DNA of 64,000 bases from CALCTE01 sp045585835 (GCA_045585835.1 JAZMZG010000037.1:6439-70438), one strand, 5' to 3'; positions 33,799-43,277 are shown, counted from the first letter of the stretch. Numbers and translations are program-made. The notes: generated by a model not told the origin, from the sequence alone.

Positions 33799-34623
33799 CT
33801 AAAAAAGTTTCTTTGTTTTGATACCAAAAAGTTTACGGGGCAGCGGAACGTTAAAGCCGACCACCCTTTGTGCAAGCTCGTTAAACTGCTTTGCAAGCTT
33901 ATCTCGTTTCACATCAAGAGGTAACCCTTTTTCCTGTTTCGTACTTACTATGCTGTCAAAAGGAATGATACCGATGAGCTGAGCACCAGATGTTTCAATG
34001 CTCTGCATTATCCCCGCGAATTCCTTGCGAAGCACTCTCTTGGGCTCAAACATATTTATAACAAGACGTATATCTTCGCAGCCGAGCGAGGTGAGTTCCG
34101 CGGCGGTTTTAGCAGCAGCTCGTAAAGCACAAGCTGAGCTTGTTGAAATAAGTATAGCACTGTCCGATGCTTTCTGAGCAACGTAAAAACTGGGGGCATG
34201 AGCGGGAGCGGAATCTAAAATGACATATTCATACTCATTTTTAGCTTCATTGATCAGCTTTATAAATTTTTCTTCGGGAAAGCTATCACTGCTGTAGCTC
34301 ATAGGTGCGGCAAGTACAAAAAGGTTATCTCTGCCTTCGACCTTTCTTACGGCATCATCAAGAGTGGCGCTTCCGGAGAGAACGTCACTTATATCGTATA
34401 TGTTAGAATTCTCAACCCCGAGAAAGAGATCAAGGCTTCTTACACCGAAATCGCAGTCTACAAGAAGAATCTTTTTGTTGATCTCGGTGATGTCGCTATA
34501 TATACTGCGTTTGCTTTTTCCGGTAGGTGCATACATCTCTGCCATAGCAACGGCAAGGTTGCAGGAAACGGTAGACTTTCCGACACCGCCTTTACAAGAC
34601 GTTATAAGAACTGATTTACCCAT
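33799..34623 (-). CDS. MinD-like ParA-family ATPase
   Basis: This 274-residue deviant-Walker ATPase has SCKGGVGKSTVSCNLA, switch I/II LLVDCDFGVRSLDLFLG and EYVILDSAPA. Its C-terminus (LPRKLFGIKTKKLF) can form a short basic amphipathic helix, as in MinD membrane-targeting sequences. MinD positions the division site with MinC and MinE, but neither is adjacent here. An insert of about 18 residues after the P-loop helix (YAPTGKSKRSIYSDITEINK) is unusual. It is first in minD-mgs-hisS-aspS, with a 25-bp palindrome over its promoter. Confidence 0.8.
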   Translation of the reverse strand: MGKSVLITSCKGGVGKSTVSCNLAVAMAEMYAPTGKSKRSIYSDITEINKKILLVDCDFGVRSLDLFLGVENSNIYDISDVLSGSATLDDAVRKVEGRDNLFVLAAPMSYSSDSFPEEKFIKLINEAKNEYEYVILDSAPAHAPSFYVAQKASDSAILISTSSACALRAAAKTAAELTSLGCEDIRLVINMFEPKRVLRKEFAGIMQSIETSGAQLIGIIPFDSIVSTKQEKGLPLDVKRDKLAKQFNELAQRVVGFNVPLPRKLFGIKTKKLF

Positions 34624-34647
34624 AATCCACCCCTATTAGTTTTAATC

Positions 34648-34682
34648 GTATTATTTTATCATAAAATAATACTAAAAGTCAA
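34648..34682 (-). promoter_or_regulatory. Promoter of the minD-hisS-aspS operon with a 25-bp palindrome
   Basis: Minus strand TTGACT (34682-34677), 18-base spacer, TAAAAT (34658-34653). A perfect 25-base palindrome, twelve bases each side of a central base (34648-34672), covers the -10 and most of the spacer. It is a strong operator candidate, though its AT-richness weakens the inference. Confidence 0.6.
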
Positions 34683-34714
34683 TATTTAGAGGATTTTTGC
34701 GCATAAAAAACTGC

Positions 34715-37264
34715 TTATTCTTTAGTGTCATACCACGTTTTGCCCACTTTTACCTCAACCATTAAGGGAACTGCGGTTTTACATACGTTTTCCATTTCAT
34801 CTTTAAGCATTTTCGCAACCGAATCCGCACTTTCAGAATCTGTTTCAATTATAAGTTCATCATGTACTTGCAAAATGAGCTTTGAACCCGGAAACTCGTT
34901 AAGACGCTTATATACGTTAACCATCGCAAGTTTGATTATATCAGCCGCCGTTCCCTGAATCGGGCTGTTTCGCGCCACTCTTTCTCCGAATCCTTGAAGC
35001 ATCTTTTTGTCTGAAGCAAGTTCGGGAATATAACGGCGTCTTCCAAAAAGCGTCGTAACGTATCCGTTTTGCTTTGCACTTTCGACAATATCGGAAAGAT
35101 AATTATTTACACCGTCATATCTCGTTAAATAATTTTCAATATATCTTTTCGCTTCGGCTACGCTTGTATTTATGTCCTTTGCAAGAGAAAATGCGGAAAT
35201 TCCGTAAACTATTCCGAAATTTATAGCCTTTGCTCGCGTACGAAGTTCAGAGCTTATAAGATCCTCGGGAATACCGAACACGTTGGAGGCAGTCTTTCTG
35301 TGAATATCCTCGCCGCTTTTAAACGTATTTATAAAGGTTTCGTCCTTCGATATCTCAGCAAGCAAACGGAGCTCTATCTGTGAATAGTCAGCGTCTACAA
35401 GTATCTTATTCTCCGCAGCCTTGAAATATTTTCGAAGCTCTCTTCCCCTCTTTTGTCTTATTGGAATATTCTGCAAATTCGGCTCAGCAGAGGAAAGTCT
35501 GCCCGTTGCGGTCGTGGCTTGGTTGAAGCTCGTGTGTATACGTCCGTCTTTTTCGGAGATAACCTTTATCATAGCGTAAACAAACGTAGATCTCAGCTTT
35601 GATAAAGCTCTGTACTCAAGTACCTCGGCAACAATGGGATAATACGGAGCGAGCGGCTCTAAAGTTTCTGCGTCCGTAGTATATCCGGTTTTTGTTTTTT
35701 TCTTTGCGGGAATACCCATTTGCTCAAAAAGTATATGCCCGAGCTGTTTTGGTGAATTTATATTGAACTGCTCACCCGTTAAGAAATATATCCTTTCTTC
35801 TCGCTCCTTTATATCTTTTTCAAGTTCTTTTCCAAACTCGGAAAGACCGTCGGCATCAATGTAAAATCCCGTTTGTTCCATATCGGCTATTACGAGCGCA
35901 AGTGGTAATTCTATATCGTAATATAATTGTTCCTGATTAGTTGATTTGAGCTCTTTTTTCAGTACTTCTGTCAACAATGCGGTGTAATATACGATCTTTG
36001 AAGCACTTATTGAATCATCTTCAATACGCAAATATTGATTTATAACTCTTTCGATATTATGCTTTTGAAGTCCCGAATTAACGACGTACGAAGCGAGCAT
36101 AACATCAAAAGCAAACACGGAATCTATACTTATATCTTTCGAAAAAAGATATTTATACAATACTTTGCTGTCAAAAACGCAAAGCTTTGACATATTTTCC
36201 GAAATAAATGAAACAAGATCATCGTTTTGAGTATGAAAATATATAACTTCTTTTCCGTTTGACAGATATACAAAGTTTGTATCAAAGTTAAAATCGGCAA
36301 AATTATAACCGTCTGCAACAGCTTTTTTTGCATCATTAAAAGAAACTTCTCTTTCCGAATATACGATTTTTTCAATAGATACTTGCTCGGATAACTCGGC
36401 GTTTGCAAAATGCGGCGTTATTTTTTTCAAAACGGAAAGCATTTCAAGCTCACTTAAAAGCTCTTTCAAATGGGAAAAATCAGCGCTTATCTTATTTTTT
36501 ACATCAAAAGATATATCAACGTCACATTTGATTTCGGCAAGTTTTCTTGAAAGATACGCCATTTCTTTGTCACCTGATATTTTAGCTTTTGCCGAAGGAC
36601 CTACCGGTAAGGTATCTACGTTTTCATATACTTTATCAAGATTACCGTATTGCGCAATAAGCGCTACTGCCGTTTTTTCTCCGATACCCTTTACGCCGGG
36701 TATGCAGTCGGAGCTATCACCCATAAGAGCTTTAATGTCAATAAGGCTATGGGGCTTTGTTTGATATTTTTCAAAAAATTTCGCTTCATCAAAAAGTACC
36801 GTGTCGGAATTTCCAGCAAGAAGAACACTTGTATACGTGTCGTCTATAAGTTGAAGAGAGTCTTTATCTCCTGTAAGTATATAACAAAAAGCGCCGTTTT
36901 CTTTGCAACGTCTTGATACTGTTCCGAGTAAATCATCTGCTTCGTATCCGTCGCTTTCCAATATGCAAAAACCCATATATTCCGAGATTTCTTTTGCATA
37001 AGGAAGCTGCACGGCAAGCTCGTCCGGCATACCCTTTCTGTTAGCTTTATAACCCTCATAAAGTCCGTGTCTGAAGGTAGGCGCCTTTTTGTCAAACGCA
37101 ACGACGGTCACATCGGGCTTTATTGCCTCAATGTGTTTGTAAATTATGTTGACAAATCCCGTTAATGCGTTAGTCGGAATACCTTTGGAATTTGATAAAA
37201 AACGTATTCCGTAATATGCTCGGTTTAAAATGCTGTTGCCGTCAATGGCCAAAACTTTATACAT
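34715..37264 (-). CDS. polA: DNA polymerase I
   Basis: The 849-residue protein has an N-terminal 5'-3' nuclease (AIDGNSILNRAYYGI, SDGYEADDLLG, LTGDKDSLQLI), a middle 3'-5' exonuclease-like domain and a C-terminal polymerase. The polymerase has motif A DYSQIELRLLAEI, motif B RAKAINFGIVYG and motif C LQVHDELI. The DxE of the proofreading site is replaced (FADFNFDTNF) and the Tyr-x3-Asp of Exo III is not seen, so proofreading is probably lost, as in Bacillus-type Pol I. It removes RNA primers and fills gaps in replication and repair. Confidence 0.95.
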   Translation of the reverse strand: MYKVLAIDGNSILNRAYYGIRFLSNSKGIPTNALTGFVNIIYKHIEAIKPDVTVVAFDKKAPTFRHGLYEGYKANRKGMPDELAVQLPYAKEISEYMGFCILESDGYEADDLLGTVSRRCKENGAFCYILTGDKDSLQLIDDTYTSVLLAGNSDTVLFDEAKFFEKYQTKPHSLIDIKALMGDSSDCIPGVKGIGEKTAVALIAQYGNLDKVYENVDTLPVGPSAKAKISGDKEMAYLSRKLAEIKCDVDISFDVKNKISADFSHLKELLSELEMLSVLKKITPHFANAELSEQVSIEKIVYSEREVSFNDAKKAVADGYNFADFNFDTNFVYLSNGKEVIYFHTQNDDLVSFISENMSKLCVFDSKVLYKYLFSKDISIDSVFAFDVMLASYVVNSGLQKHNIERVINQYLRIEDDSISASKIVYYTALLTEVLKKELKSTNQEQLYYDIELPLALVIADMEQTGFYIDADGLSEFGKELEKDIKEREERIYFLTGEQFNINSPKQLGHILFEQMGIPAKKKTKTGYTTDAETLEPLAPYYPIVAEVLEYRALSKLRSTFVYAMIKVISEKDGRIHTSFNQATTATGRLSSAEPNLQNIPIRQKRGRELRKYFKAAENKILVDADYSQIELRLLAEISKDETFINTFKSGEDIHRKTASNVFGIPEDLISSELRTRAKAINFGIVYGISAFSLAKDINTSVAEAKRYIENYLTRYDGVNNYLSDIVESAKQNGYVTTLFGRRRYIPELASDKKMLQGFGERVARNSPIQGTAADIIKLAMVNVYKRLNEFPGSKLILQVHDELIIETDSESADSVAKMLKDEMENVCKTAVPLMVEVKVGKTWYDTKE

Positions 37265-37267
37265 AGA

Positions 37268-38029
37268 TCATACTTCCTCTGTAACAGCTTCTTTGTGTAT
37301 CGTTATTTGGATATCCGGAAATCTTGATTCAAGCTTTTCCGAAAGGTCCGTCAATATAGGAAATTCAGTGTAAAAATGCCCTGCATCGATAAGTGCGATT
37401 CCAAGCCTTTGTGCATTAACAAACGCAGTATACGACACATCCCCCGTTAAAAGTGCATCCGCTCCTTGTTTGAACGCATCGTATAAAAAATCCTTTCCCG
37501 AACCGCAAACTACCGCAAGCTTACTTATTGTCTTATCGCCTAAAACATATTCTGCGTGAGGTGTATTAAGCAAACCTTTTGCAAATAAAGCAAGGCTTTT
37601 ACAGTCTGTTTTTTCTATGTTTCCTATAATTCCGATGTCGTCTTCTCCGAAGCGTTCAGGTTTATTAATTCCCATAAGCCGTGCGAGTTTTTCGTTTACT
37701 CCGTCCGTCGCTTTATCAAGGCGTGTGTGTGCGGAAATACAGCTTATTCCGTTTTTCAAAAGCTTTATTGCAATTTTTGCTTCGGGAACTTTCTCATTTA
37801 TTCCGTTTAACGAGTTAAATATCAAAGGATGGTGGCTGATTATAAGGTTTGCGCCCAATTTTATTGCTTGTTCAATAGCTTTGTCGGTAACATCAAGACA
37901 AAGTAAGATCTTGTTTACTTCGCCTTCGGCATTATCGCAAACCTGCAATCCGTCGTTATCCCACGCACAAGCGTTACAGCTCGGTGCAATTTGTTCTATG
38001 TATTCAAATATCTCACGTATTTTTGACAT
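37268..38029 (-). CDS. Nif3-like dinuclear metal centre protein
   Basis: The 253-residue Nif3/DUF34 protein has metal ligands in NLIISHHPLIF, SAHTRLDKATDGVNEKLA and DAGHFYTEFP. It lacks the PII-like insertion found in some Firmicutes homologs. Homologs form hexameric toroids. Assignment as GTP cyclohydrolase 1 type 2 is widely copied but not established. It follows trmK without a gap, a conserved Firmicutes pair. Confidence 0.9.
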   Translation of the reverse strand: MSKIREIFEYIEQIAPSCNACAWDNDGLQVCDNAEGEVNKILLCLDVTDKAIEQAIKLGANLIISHHPLIFNSLNGINEKVPEAKIAIKLLKNGISCISAHTRLDKATDGVNEKLARLMGINKPERFGEDDIGIIGNIEKTDCKSLALFAKGLLNTPHAEYVLGDKTISKLAVVCGSGKDFLYDAFKQGADALLTGDVSYTAFVNAQRLGIALIDAGHFYTEFPILTDLSEKLESRFPDIQITIHKEAVTEEV

Positions 38030-38704
38030 TTAATTAAGCTCCATTCTGTAATTTTGCAACATATTTAAAAGCGCTTCTTTGTCTTTAGCGCCTCTTTTTA
38101 CTGCATTCTGTGTCGCACATATAATTAAATCAAGCTTATTTATATAATTTTCTTTGTCTTCACAAAGAGCATATTTTCCAAGTAAGTATTCATATTCCGT
38201 GTAATTTTCAGCTTCTCCGCAAACTGCAAAAATCACGTTATAGAGCTTTTCGCCTTTTGCTTCTGGGCACTTTTCGCGAGCAATACGGTAACCAAGCTGA
38301 AAAAGCGTCTTTCGAAGCTTGTCCTGCTCGGTCATAGGTTGAAGTATAAGGCTCGGTTTGTAAATTTTAAGCTCATTTTCGACCTTATTTAAAATACCGG
38401 ATATAGTATGACCGCCCATACCGGCAATAATTATTTTATTGTATTCCTTAAGAATTTCGGGGTTTATTCCGTCATAGAGCATTGTTACAAGCGACGATCC
38501 GTAACCAAAACGCTCAAAATTCTTTTTAGCACTTAAAAGCGGACCTTGTTTAATATCCGTAACAAGCGCCTTCTTGCAAATATCGTTTTGTATAAGATAA
38601 AGCGGTATGTATCCGTGATCGCTGCCAATATCGGCAACCTTATCACCTTTTTCTACAAATGAAACGACCGCGGAAAGTCTTTTATCAAGTATTTTTTCTC
38701 TCAT
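38030..38704 (-). CDS. trmK: tRNA (adenine(22)-N1)-methyltransferase
   Basis: The 224-residue TrmK-family enzyme has a Rossmann fold, with SAM motif VADIGSDHGYIPLYLIQ and the catalytic-site signature IIAGMGGHTISGIL. It methylates A22 in the D-loop of tRNAs, including Ser and Tyr types. It is one base from the Nif3-like gene and is probably coupled to it. Confidence 0.93.
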   Translation of the reverse strand: MREKILDKRLSAVVSFVEKGDKVADIGSDHGYIPLYLIQNDICKKALVTDIKQGPLLSAKKNFERFGYGSSLVTMLYDGINPEILKEYNKIIIAGMGGHTISGILNKVENELKIYKPSLILQPMTEQDKLRKTLFQLGYRIAREKCPEAKGEKLYNVIFAVCGEAENYTEYEYLLGKYALCEDKENYINKLDLIICATQNAVKRGAKDKEALLNMLQNYRMELN

Positions 38705-38706
38705 AG

Positions 38707-38734
38707 TTAAAACGGGGCACGGAAAACGTGCCCC
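38707..38734 (-). terminator. Terminator downstream of the DUF1858 gene
   Basis: GGGGCACG/CGTGCCCC stem with a TTTTC loop, followed on the minus strand by GTTTTAAC. It separates the clp-side genes from trmK-nif3-polA. Confidence 0.7.
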
Positions 38735-38742
38735 TTCCTTCT

Positions 38743-38943
38743 TTACTGATTTTCAAAGTGCTTGTTGAGCTTTTCGATAAGTGCATCGCAATCAACACCG
38801 TGAACTGCGCAAGCCTGCTCAACGGATTCGCCTCTTGATGCGGGACAGCCAAGACAATGCATACCTATTTCAAAAAAGTATTTTGCAGTCTGTGCATCAG
38901 TATCGAGTATATCTCCGATAATGCTGTTTCTTGTAACCTTCAT
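38743..38943 (-). CDS. DUF1858 domain protein
   Basis: The 66-residue protein starts MKVTRNSIIGDILDTD and has FFEIGMHCLGCPASRGESVEQAC, the DUF1858 hallmark with three Cys (30, 33, 45). These small helical proteins occur alone or fused to ScdA/RIC-type iron-sulfur repair proteins and hybrid cluster proteins. A role in Fe-S or sulfur handling is plausible but unproven. It follows the clp gene with a GGAG site upstream. Confidence 0.83.
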   Translation of the reverse strand: MKVTRNSIIGDILDTDAQTAKYFFEIGMHCLGCPASRGESVEQACAVHGVDCDALIEKLNKHFENQ

Positions 38944-38963
38944 TTCGTTTCTCCTTTCGTTGA

Positions 38964-41213
38964 TTATACTACGGAAATGTTTAAATTTCCGTTTTTAACG
39001 GTTATATCTACCCCGGTTAACGGTGAAAGATAATTAGATACTATCGCCGTAGCAATAACATCCTCTATATCTCGCTGTATCGTTCTTCTTATATTTCTCG
39101 CACCGTATTTTTCAGAATACGATTTTTCGGAAATATATTTTTCCGTGTCCTTATCCCAAACAAGAGTTATGCCCTTGTCGTCAAGTACATCTTTGAGCTC
39201 ATTAAGCATTATAGATACTATTTTTTCAAAAGTATCAGTACTTAAAGGAGCAAAGGTAATGACTTCGTCAACTCTGTTTAAAAACTCGGGTCTTAAAAAT
39301 TCAAGAAGTGCTTTTTCGGTCTTTGTTTTTAACATATCAACGCTGTCGCCGAAGCCGAGCATTGATGACGTATTCGAGCCTGCATTGGTAGTCATGACAA
39401 TAACTGTGTTTTCAAAATTTATATCTTTTCCGTGAGAATCTTTGATTCTTCCGTCATCAAGCACCTGCAAAAGCACGTTTAAAACGTCGGGGTGAGCCTT
39501 TTCTATCTCATCAAACAATATAACGGCATAGGGCTTACGCCTTATCTTTTCCGTAAGCTGTCCCGCATCATCATAGCCCACGTATCCCGGAGGAGAACCT
39601 ATTATTTTTGAAACAGAATGCTTCTCCATATATTCGGACATATCAAGTCTTATGAGTGACTCGGGTGAATCGAATAAATCAAGCGCAAGCGTCTTCACAA
39701 GTTCGGTCTTACCAACACCCGTAGGCCCGGCAAAAATAAAAGAAGCAGGTTTTTTCTTGACGTATATTCCGGCTCTGTGTCTTTTTATCGAACGGCATAA
39801 TGCATCGATGGCATCGTCTTGTCCAACTATCTTTTTGTGGAGTCTTTCGCTGAGCTTATCGACACGTTCGAATTCATTTTCGTTTATATTTCCCGCAGGT
39901 ATCTTCGTCCAAATTTCGATAACTTGTGCAATATCCTGTCTTGTCAGTATTACCTTTTTCTTTTCTTCGGAAAGCTCGTTTACTATTCCCTCAAGACGTA
40001 AAACATTTGTTTTTGCGGAAGCTATCCTCTCATAAAGAGAGCTGTCGGGCGTTTCTTCGCTTGATTGCAGATCTTCAAGCTTTTTAAGCTCCTGTCTTTG
40101 AACCTCAAGTTCTTTTTCGTTTTCCTTGAGTCTTTCAAGTATATCACTGTCGAGCGCAAGTCGGCTTGCAGCTTCATCAAGAAGGTCGATTGCCTTATCG
40201 GGAAGAAATCTGTCGGTAATATATCTTTCGGATATGACTGCTATCTCTCTCAAGAGAACTTCGGGTATTATTACACCGTGAAACTCCTCGTAGTAATGTT
40301 TAATGCCTCTTAAAATCTCAACTGTGCTTTCGATATTCGGTTCCTCTACCACGACAGGTTGAAAACGTCTTTCAAGGGCAGTATCCTTTTCAATGAATTT
40401 TCTGTATTCGGCGAGAGTTGTAGCGCCGATGACCTGAATTGCGCCGCTTGAAAGCGACGGTTTTAGTATATTTGCAGCATTCATACTGCCCTCGGCATCG
40501 CCGGCGGCTACGATACTGTGAACTTCGTCAATTACCAAAATTATATTGCCGAGTGCTTTAATTTCATTTACAAGCCCCTTTAAGCGTGCTTCAAACTGAC
40601 CTCTAAACTGCGTTCCCGCAACTACAGACGCCATATCCAAGTTGTATATCTCTTTATTTTTCAGCTTGTACGGAACCTCACCCTTTACTATTTTTATAGC
40701 TAATGCTTCAGCTATAGCTGTCTTACCCACGCCGGGCTCACCAATAAGGCAAGGATTATTTTTCTGCCTGCGGCAAAGAATCTGAATCATTCTTTCGATC
40801 TCAGCTTCTCTGCCTACCACCAAATCAAGTTTTCCCTCTCTCGCTTTTTCTGTTAAGCAAGTGCAAAACTGTGATAAGTATTTGTTTTTAGGTGCATCTT
40901 CACTCTTTTTATCATCGCTTTTTTTAGAGCTTCCGCCACCGAAAATTGCCTTAAGGTCAATAGCCGGCACTCTTGAATCGGGGGTGTCAAGACCGTCCTC
41001 TGTGGGCATTTGAGAAAGCATTTCGGTCATACTCTCGCTCATCGCATCAAGCTCGTTTTCGTCTATGCCCATTTTTTGAAGCATATCGTTTACAGGCTTA
41101 ATGCCAAGCTCTCTTGCGCATTGTAAACACAGACCTTCGTTTACAGTCTTCCCTTTTTCCATTCTTGTAACAAAAACAACTGCCACGTTCTTATGGCATC
41201 TTGAACAAAGCAT
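38964..41213 (-). CDS. clpE: ClpE-type AAA+ chaperone with N-terminal zinc finger
   Basis: The 749-residue protein starts with a zinc finger, CSRCHKN...CLQCAREL (residues 3-35), and a short linker, followed by two AAA+ modules. D1 has GEPGVGKTAIAEALA and D2 has AGPTGVGKTELVK with a C-terminal D2 small domain. The two-helix Clp-N domain is absent and the coiled-coil middle domain is short (about 375-430). This layout is that of ClpE, which unfolds substrates for ClpP. No ClpP, McsAB or CtsR gene and no CtsR box is visible. Confidence 0.85.
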   Translation of the reverse strand: MLCSRCHKNVAVVFVTRMEKGKTVNEGLCLQCARELGIKPVNDMLQKMGIDENELDAMSESMTEMLSQMPTEDGLDTPDSRVPAIDLKAIFGGGSSKKSDDKKSEDAPKNKYLSQFCTCLTEKAREGKLDLVVGREAEIERMIQILCRRQKNNPCLIGEPGVGKTAIAEALAIKIVKGEVPYKLKNKEIYNLDMASVVAGTQFRGQFEARLKGLVNEIKALGNIILVIDEVHSIVAAGDAEGSMNAANILKPSLSSGAIQVIGATTLAEYRKFIEKDTALERRFQPVVVEEPNIESTVEILRGIKHYYEEFHGVIIPEVLLREIAVISERYITDRFLPDKAIDLLDEAASRLALDSDILERLKENEKELEVQRQELKKLEDLQSSEETPDSSLYERIASAKTNVLRLEGIVNELSEEKKKVILTRQDIAQVIEIWTKIPAGNINENEFERVDKLSERLHKKIVGQDDAIDALCRSIKRHRAGIYVKKKPASFIFAGPTGVGKTELVKTLALDLFDSPESLIRLDMSEYMEKHSVSKIIGSPPGYVGYDDAGQLTEKIRRKPYAVILFDEIEKAHPDVLNVLLQVLDDGRIKDSHGKDINFENTVIVMTTNAGSNTSSMLGFGDSVDMLKTKTEKALLEFLRPEFLNRVDEVITFAPLSTDTFEKIVSIMLNELKDVLDDKGITLVWDKDTEKYISEKSYSEKYGARNIRRTIQRDIEDVIATAIVSNYLSPLTGVDITVKNGNLNISVV

Positions 41214-41249
41214 AATTTATCCATTTCTCGACACACGGTCGTTTATGAT

Positions 41250-41951
41250 TTAGAAAAACAAATTCTTGACGTCGTTAAATAATGAGGAAATATACTTGTA
41301 AATTGCGGTTTTTTCAGTAACTTCAATTTGAAAAACATTCGGATACGCAGAGCTTAAATAAGGTAACACTGCGTCGAAAACACCTATAAAAACAAGCGTT
41401 ATCACAACTGCGTAAACAACACCTATAGCTATTCCCAATGCTTTATCGCAGCTCTTTAACACAGGTAGGGTAACAAACTTGGAAATAAGCCACAACAGCA
41501 CCGCTGCTACAACATAGGAAGCCAAAAAACCAACTGTAAAACAAATGAAATATATCAGTTTTTCGGCTAAAAGTGCCGATACGGTTCGGGCAATTCCGTT
41601 TATCGCATTATCAGTGCTATCATTTAAACTGTTTTTAAGGGAATTTACATCTACACCTATATTACCAAGAAATTTGTAAAGCTCTGAGTCCTTGTCTTCG
41701 ATGTCGTTCGCCGCATCATCATCGCTTTCGGTCATTTCCGAAATCGTAATCGTGAGTTTTTCCTCCAAAGCGGCTCTATACCCTGCCGTGTCCACTAAGT
41801 TGCAAATTTGAGGCGTTGCGGTAATTGCAATGATAAGAGCGGCAACAAGTGAAGTAATCTTCGAAATACTTTTTATAAATCCTTTTTTTGCCGCAGTAAC
41901 CACGGGGATGGCTATAAGCAACACAATAATTATATCAAGTAAAATACTCAT
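41250..41951 (-). CDS. CvpA-family membrane protein
   Basis: The 233-residue protein opens with LLDIIIVLLIAIPVVTAAKKGFIKSISKI, typical of CvpA, and has four membrane helices. An acidic loop (about 73-110: ESDDDAANDIEDKDSE) lies outside. CvpA proteins have been tied to colicin V production and envelope stress; the mechanism is unclear. It is one base from the DUF5711 gene. Confidence 0.82.
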   Translation of the reverse strand: MSILLDIIIVLLIAIPVVTAAKKGFIKSISKITSLVAALIIAITATPQICNLVDTAGYRAALEEKLTITISEMTESDDDAANDIEDKDSELYKFLGNIGVDVNSLKNSLNDSTDNAINGIARTVSALLAEKLIYFICFTVGFLASYVVAAVLLWLISKFVTLPVLKSCDKALGIAIGVVYAVVITLVFIGVFDAVLPYLSSAYPNVFQIEVTEKTAIYKYISSLFNDVKNLFF

Positions 41952-41953
41952 CT

Positions 41954-43228
41954 CTAATCACCTCTGCTGAAAATTAGTGTCTCGGTTTCGGAAATAAGCG
42001 CAAGATTTCCCGAAATTTCCAATAGATCCGAATAACTGTCGGTAAGAGACGTCCTTTGTTTTGTATTTTCTTTAATATTCACAACTACGAGTTCACCGTA
42101 ATGTATATAATATAATTCACCGTTTATTACAGCCACAGAAGAAATTTCATATTTTTCATCATGGGTAAACAATTCATCGCCGACTTGATCAAATAAAACA
42201 AGCTTAGAGCCGTAAGAATAGCTTTGCTCTTCGAATACAACCGCAAGTGTTTTACCATCGCAATAAGCTTCGGATATCGTATTTCCGTAAGATACGACAT
42301 CTATTTCTTTTTTAATGTTACCGTCAGCATTAAAAAATACTATTCTATCTGAACAAAGAAGGTAGATCCCACCGTTGATCTCACCGATCTTCAAAGGAAG
42401 AGTTCCAGAAAACTCGTGGCTGACCGCCGTTTCACTTTTGATGGTGAACAAATTAAAAATAGTAGTAGGAGTTCCTTCAGAGGAAGAAAACGAAGCGGTC
42501 ACTACTCTTTGGCCATCTTCAAGCAACTGCATACAAGAAGTGTATTTGTCGGCGGAATTCCACTCAAAAACCTTGTTCATATCTTCATTAAACACAAGAA
42601 GCTGCGAAGCGTAGGACACATCATGCGTAAGAACTGCAAGATATCCCTTATCGTTTATATCCGCAATATAAATAGTATTATCAAATTTTTGCTCATATAT
42701 AACGTCAACGGTATTGTAAATACTTATGTCATATCCGCCCAAATCATAGAGGAGAAAGTACTTATCCGAGCATTTAACCGCAGGATTGGACATTTGAATG
42801 CGCTTTGTCAAATATCTGGTACCGTCCGCTTTATACAGCTCAACTCTGTCATTTCGAAGCATAAGCAAATAGTTTCTGTACGAATCGGCGTCTATAAGAT
42901 CCGCACCGCTTATTGAAACCGAAGCAGACTCAAGCGAAATTTCCGATTCTTTGAATGAATAGAAGAACTCTTTGATACTGTACAGATTTATATGCGAAGA
43001 AAATCTCATTATTGCAAACAATAAAAGTATAACGATTACAAAAAGCAAAATAAATCGTATAACCTTAAGGCGTTTTGAGATATTCAGATATATCTCATTT
43101 ACGTATATCTCGGGACTTGTTCCGTTTTCTTCGTATCTTGCAAGTTCGGCAGAGCCACCGACGGAATAAGCGCTTAGCTCAAGACCGTCGGCCTTTTTAT
43201 TTAATTTGGCATCGTTTTGGTCTTTCAT
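41954..43228 (-). CDS. DUF5711 family membrane-anchored beta-propeller-like protein
   Basis: The 424-residue protein has a cytoplasmic N-terminus of about 55 residues, one membrane helix (about 57-74) and an outside domain of repeated beta strands resembling a propeller (LLYDLGGYDISIYN, LAVLTHDVSYASQLLVFNED, GGIYLLCSDRIVFFNADG, LAVVFEEQSYSYGSKLVLFD). The pattern matches Clostridia DUF5711 proteins of unknown function, often next to CvpA. It is the first gene of DUF5711-cvpA-clpE. Confidence 0.77.
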   Translation of the reverse strand: MKDQNDAKLNKKADGLELSAYSVGGSAELARYEENGTSPEIYVNEIYLNISKRLKVIRFILLFVIVILLLFAIMRFSSHINLYSIKEFFYSFKESEISLESASVSISGADLIDADSYRNYLLMLRNDRVELYKADGTRYLTKRIQMSNPAVKCSDKYFLLYDLGGYDISIYNTVDVIYEQKFDNTIYIADINDKGYLAVLTHDVSYASQLLVFNEDMNKVFEWNSADKYTSCMQLLEDGQRVVTASFSSSEGTPTTIFNLFTIKSETAVSHEFSGTLPLKIGEINGGIYLLCSDRIVFFNADGNIKKEIDVVSYGNTISEAYCDGKTLAVVFEEQSYSYGSKLVLFDQVGDELFTHDEKYEISSVAVINGELYYIHYGELVVVNIKENTKQRTSLTDSYSDLLEISGNLALISETETLIFSRGD

Positions 43229-43277
43229 TACTTACCTCGGTCCTCAATACGAATGAATATACAACATCTCACTTTCT

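Noticed and set aside
30306..34640. T-box or other riboswitch in front of the hisS-aspS operon
   Set aside because: Only about 40 bases lie between the promoter and the minD start, and hisS-aspS have no leader of their own. No T-box sequence is seen.
41214..41249. CtsR operator upstream of the ClpE-type gene
   Set aside because: No tandem GGTCAAA heptamers are present.
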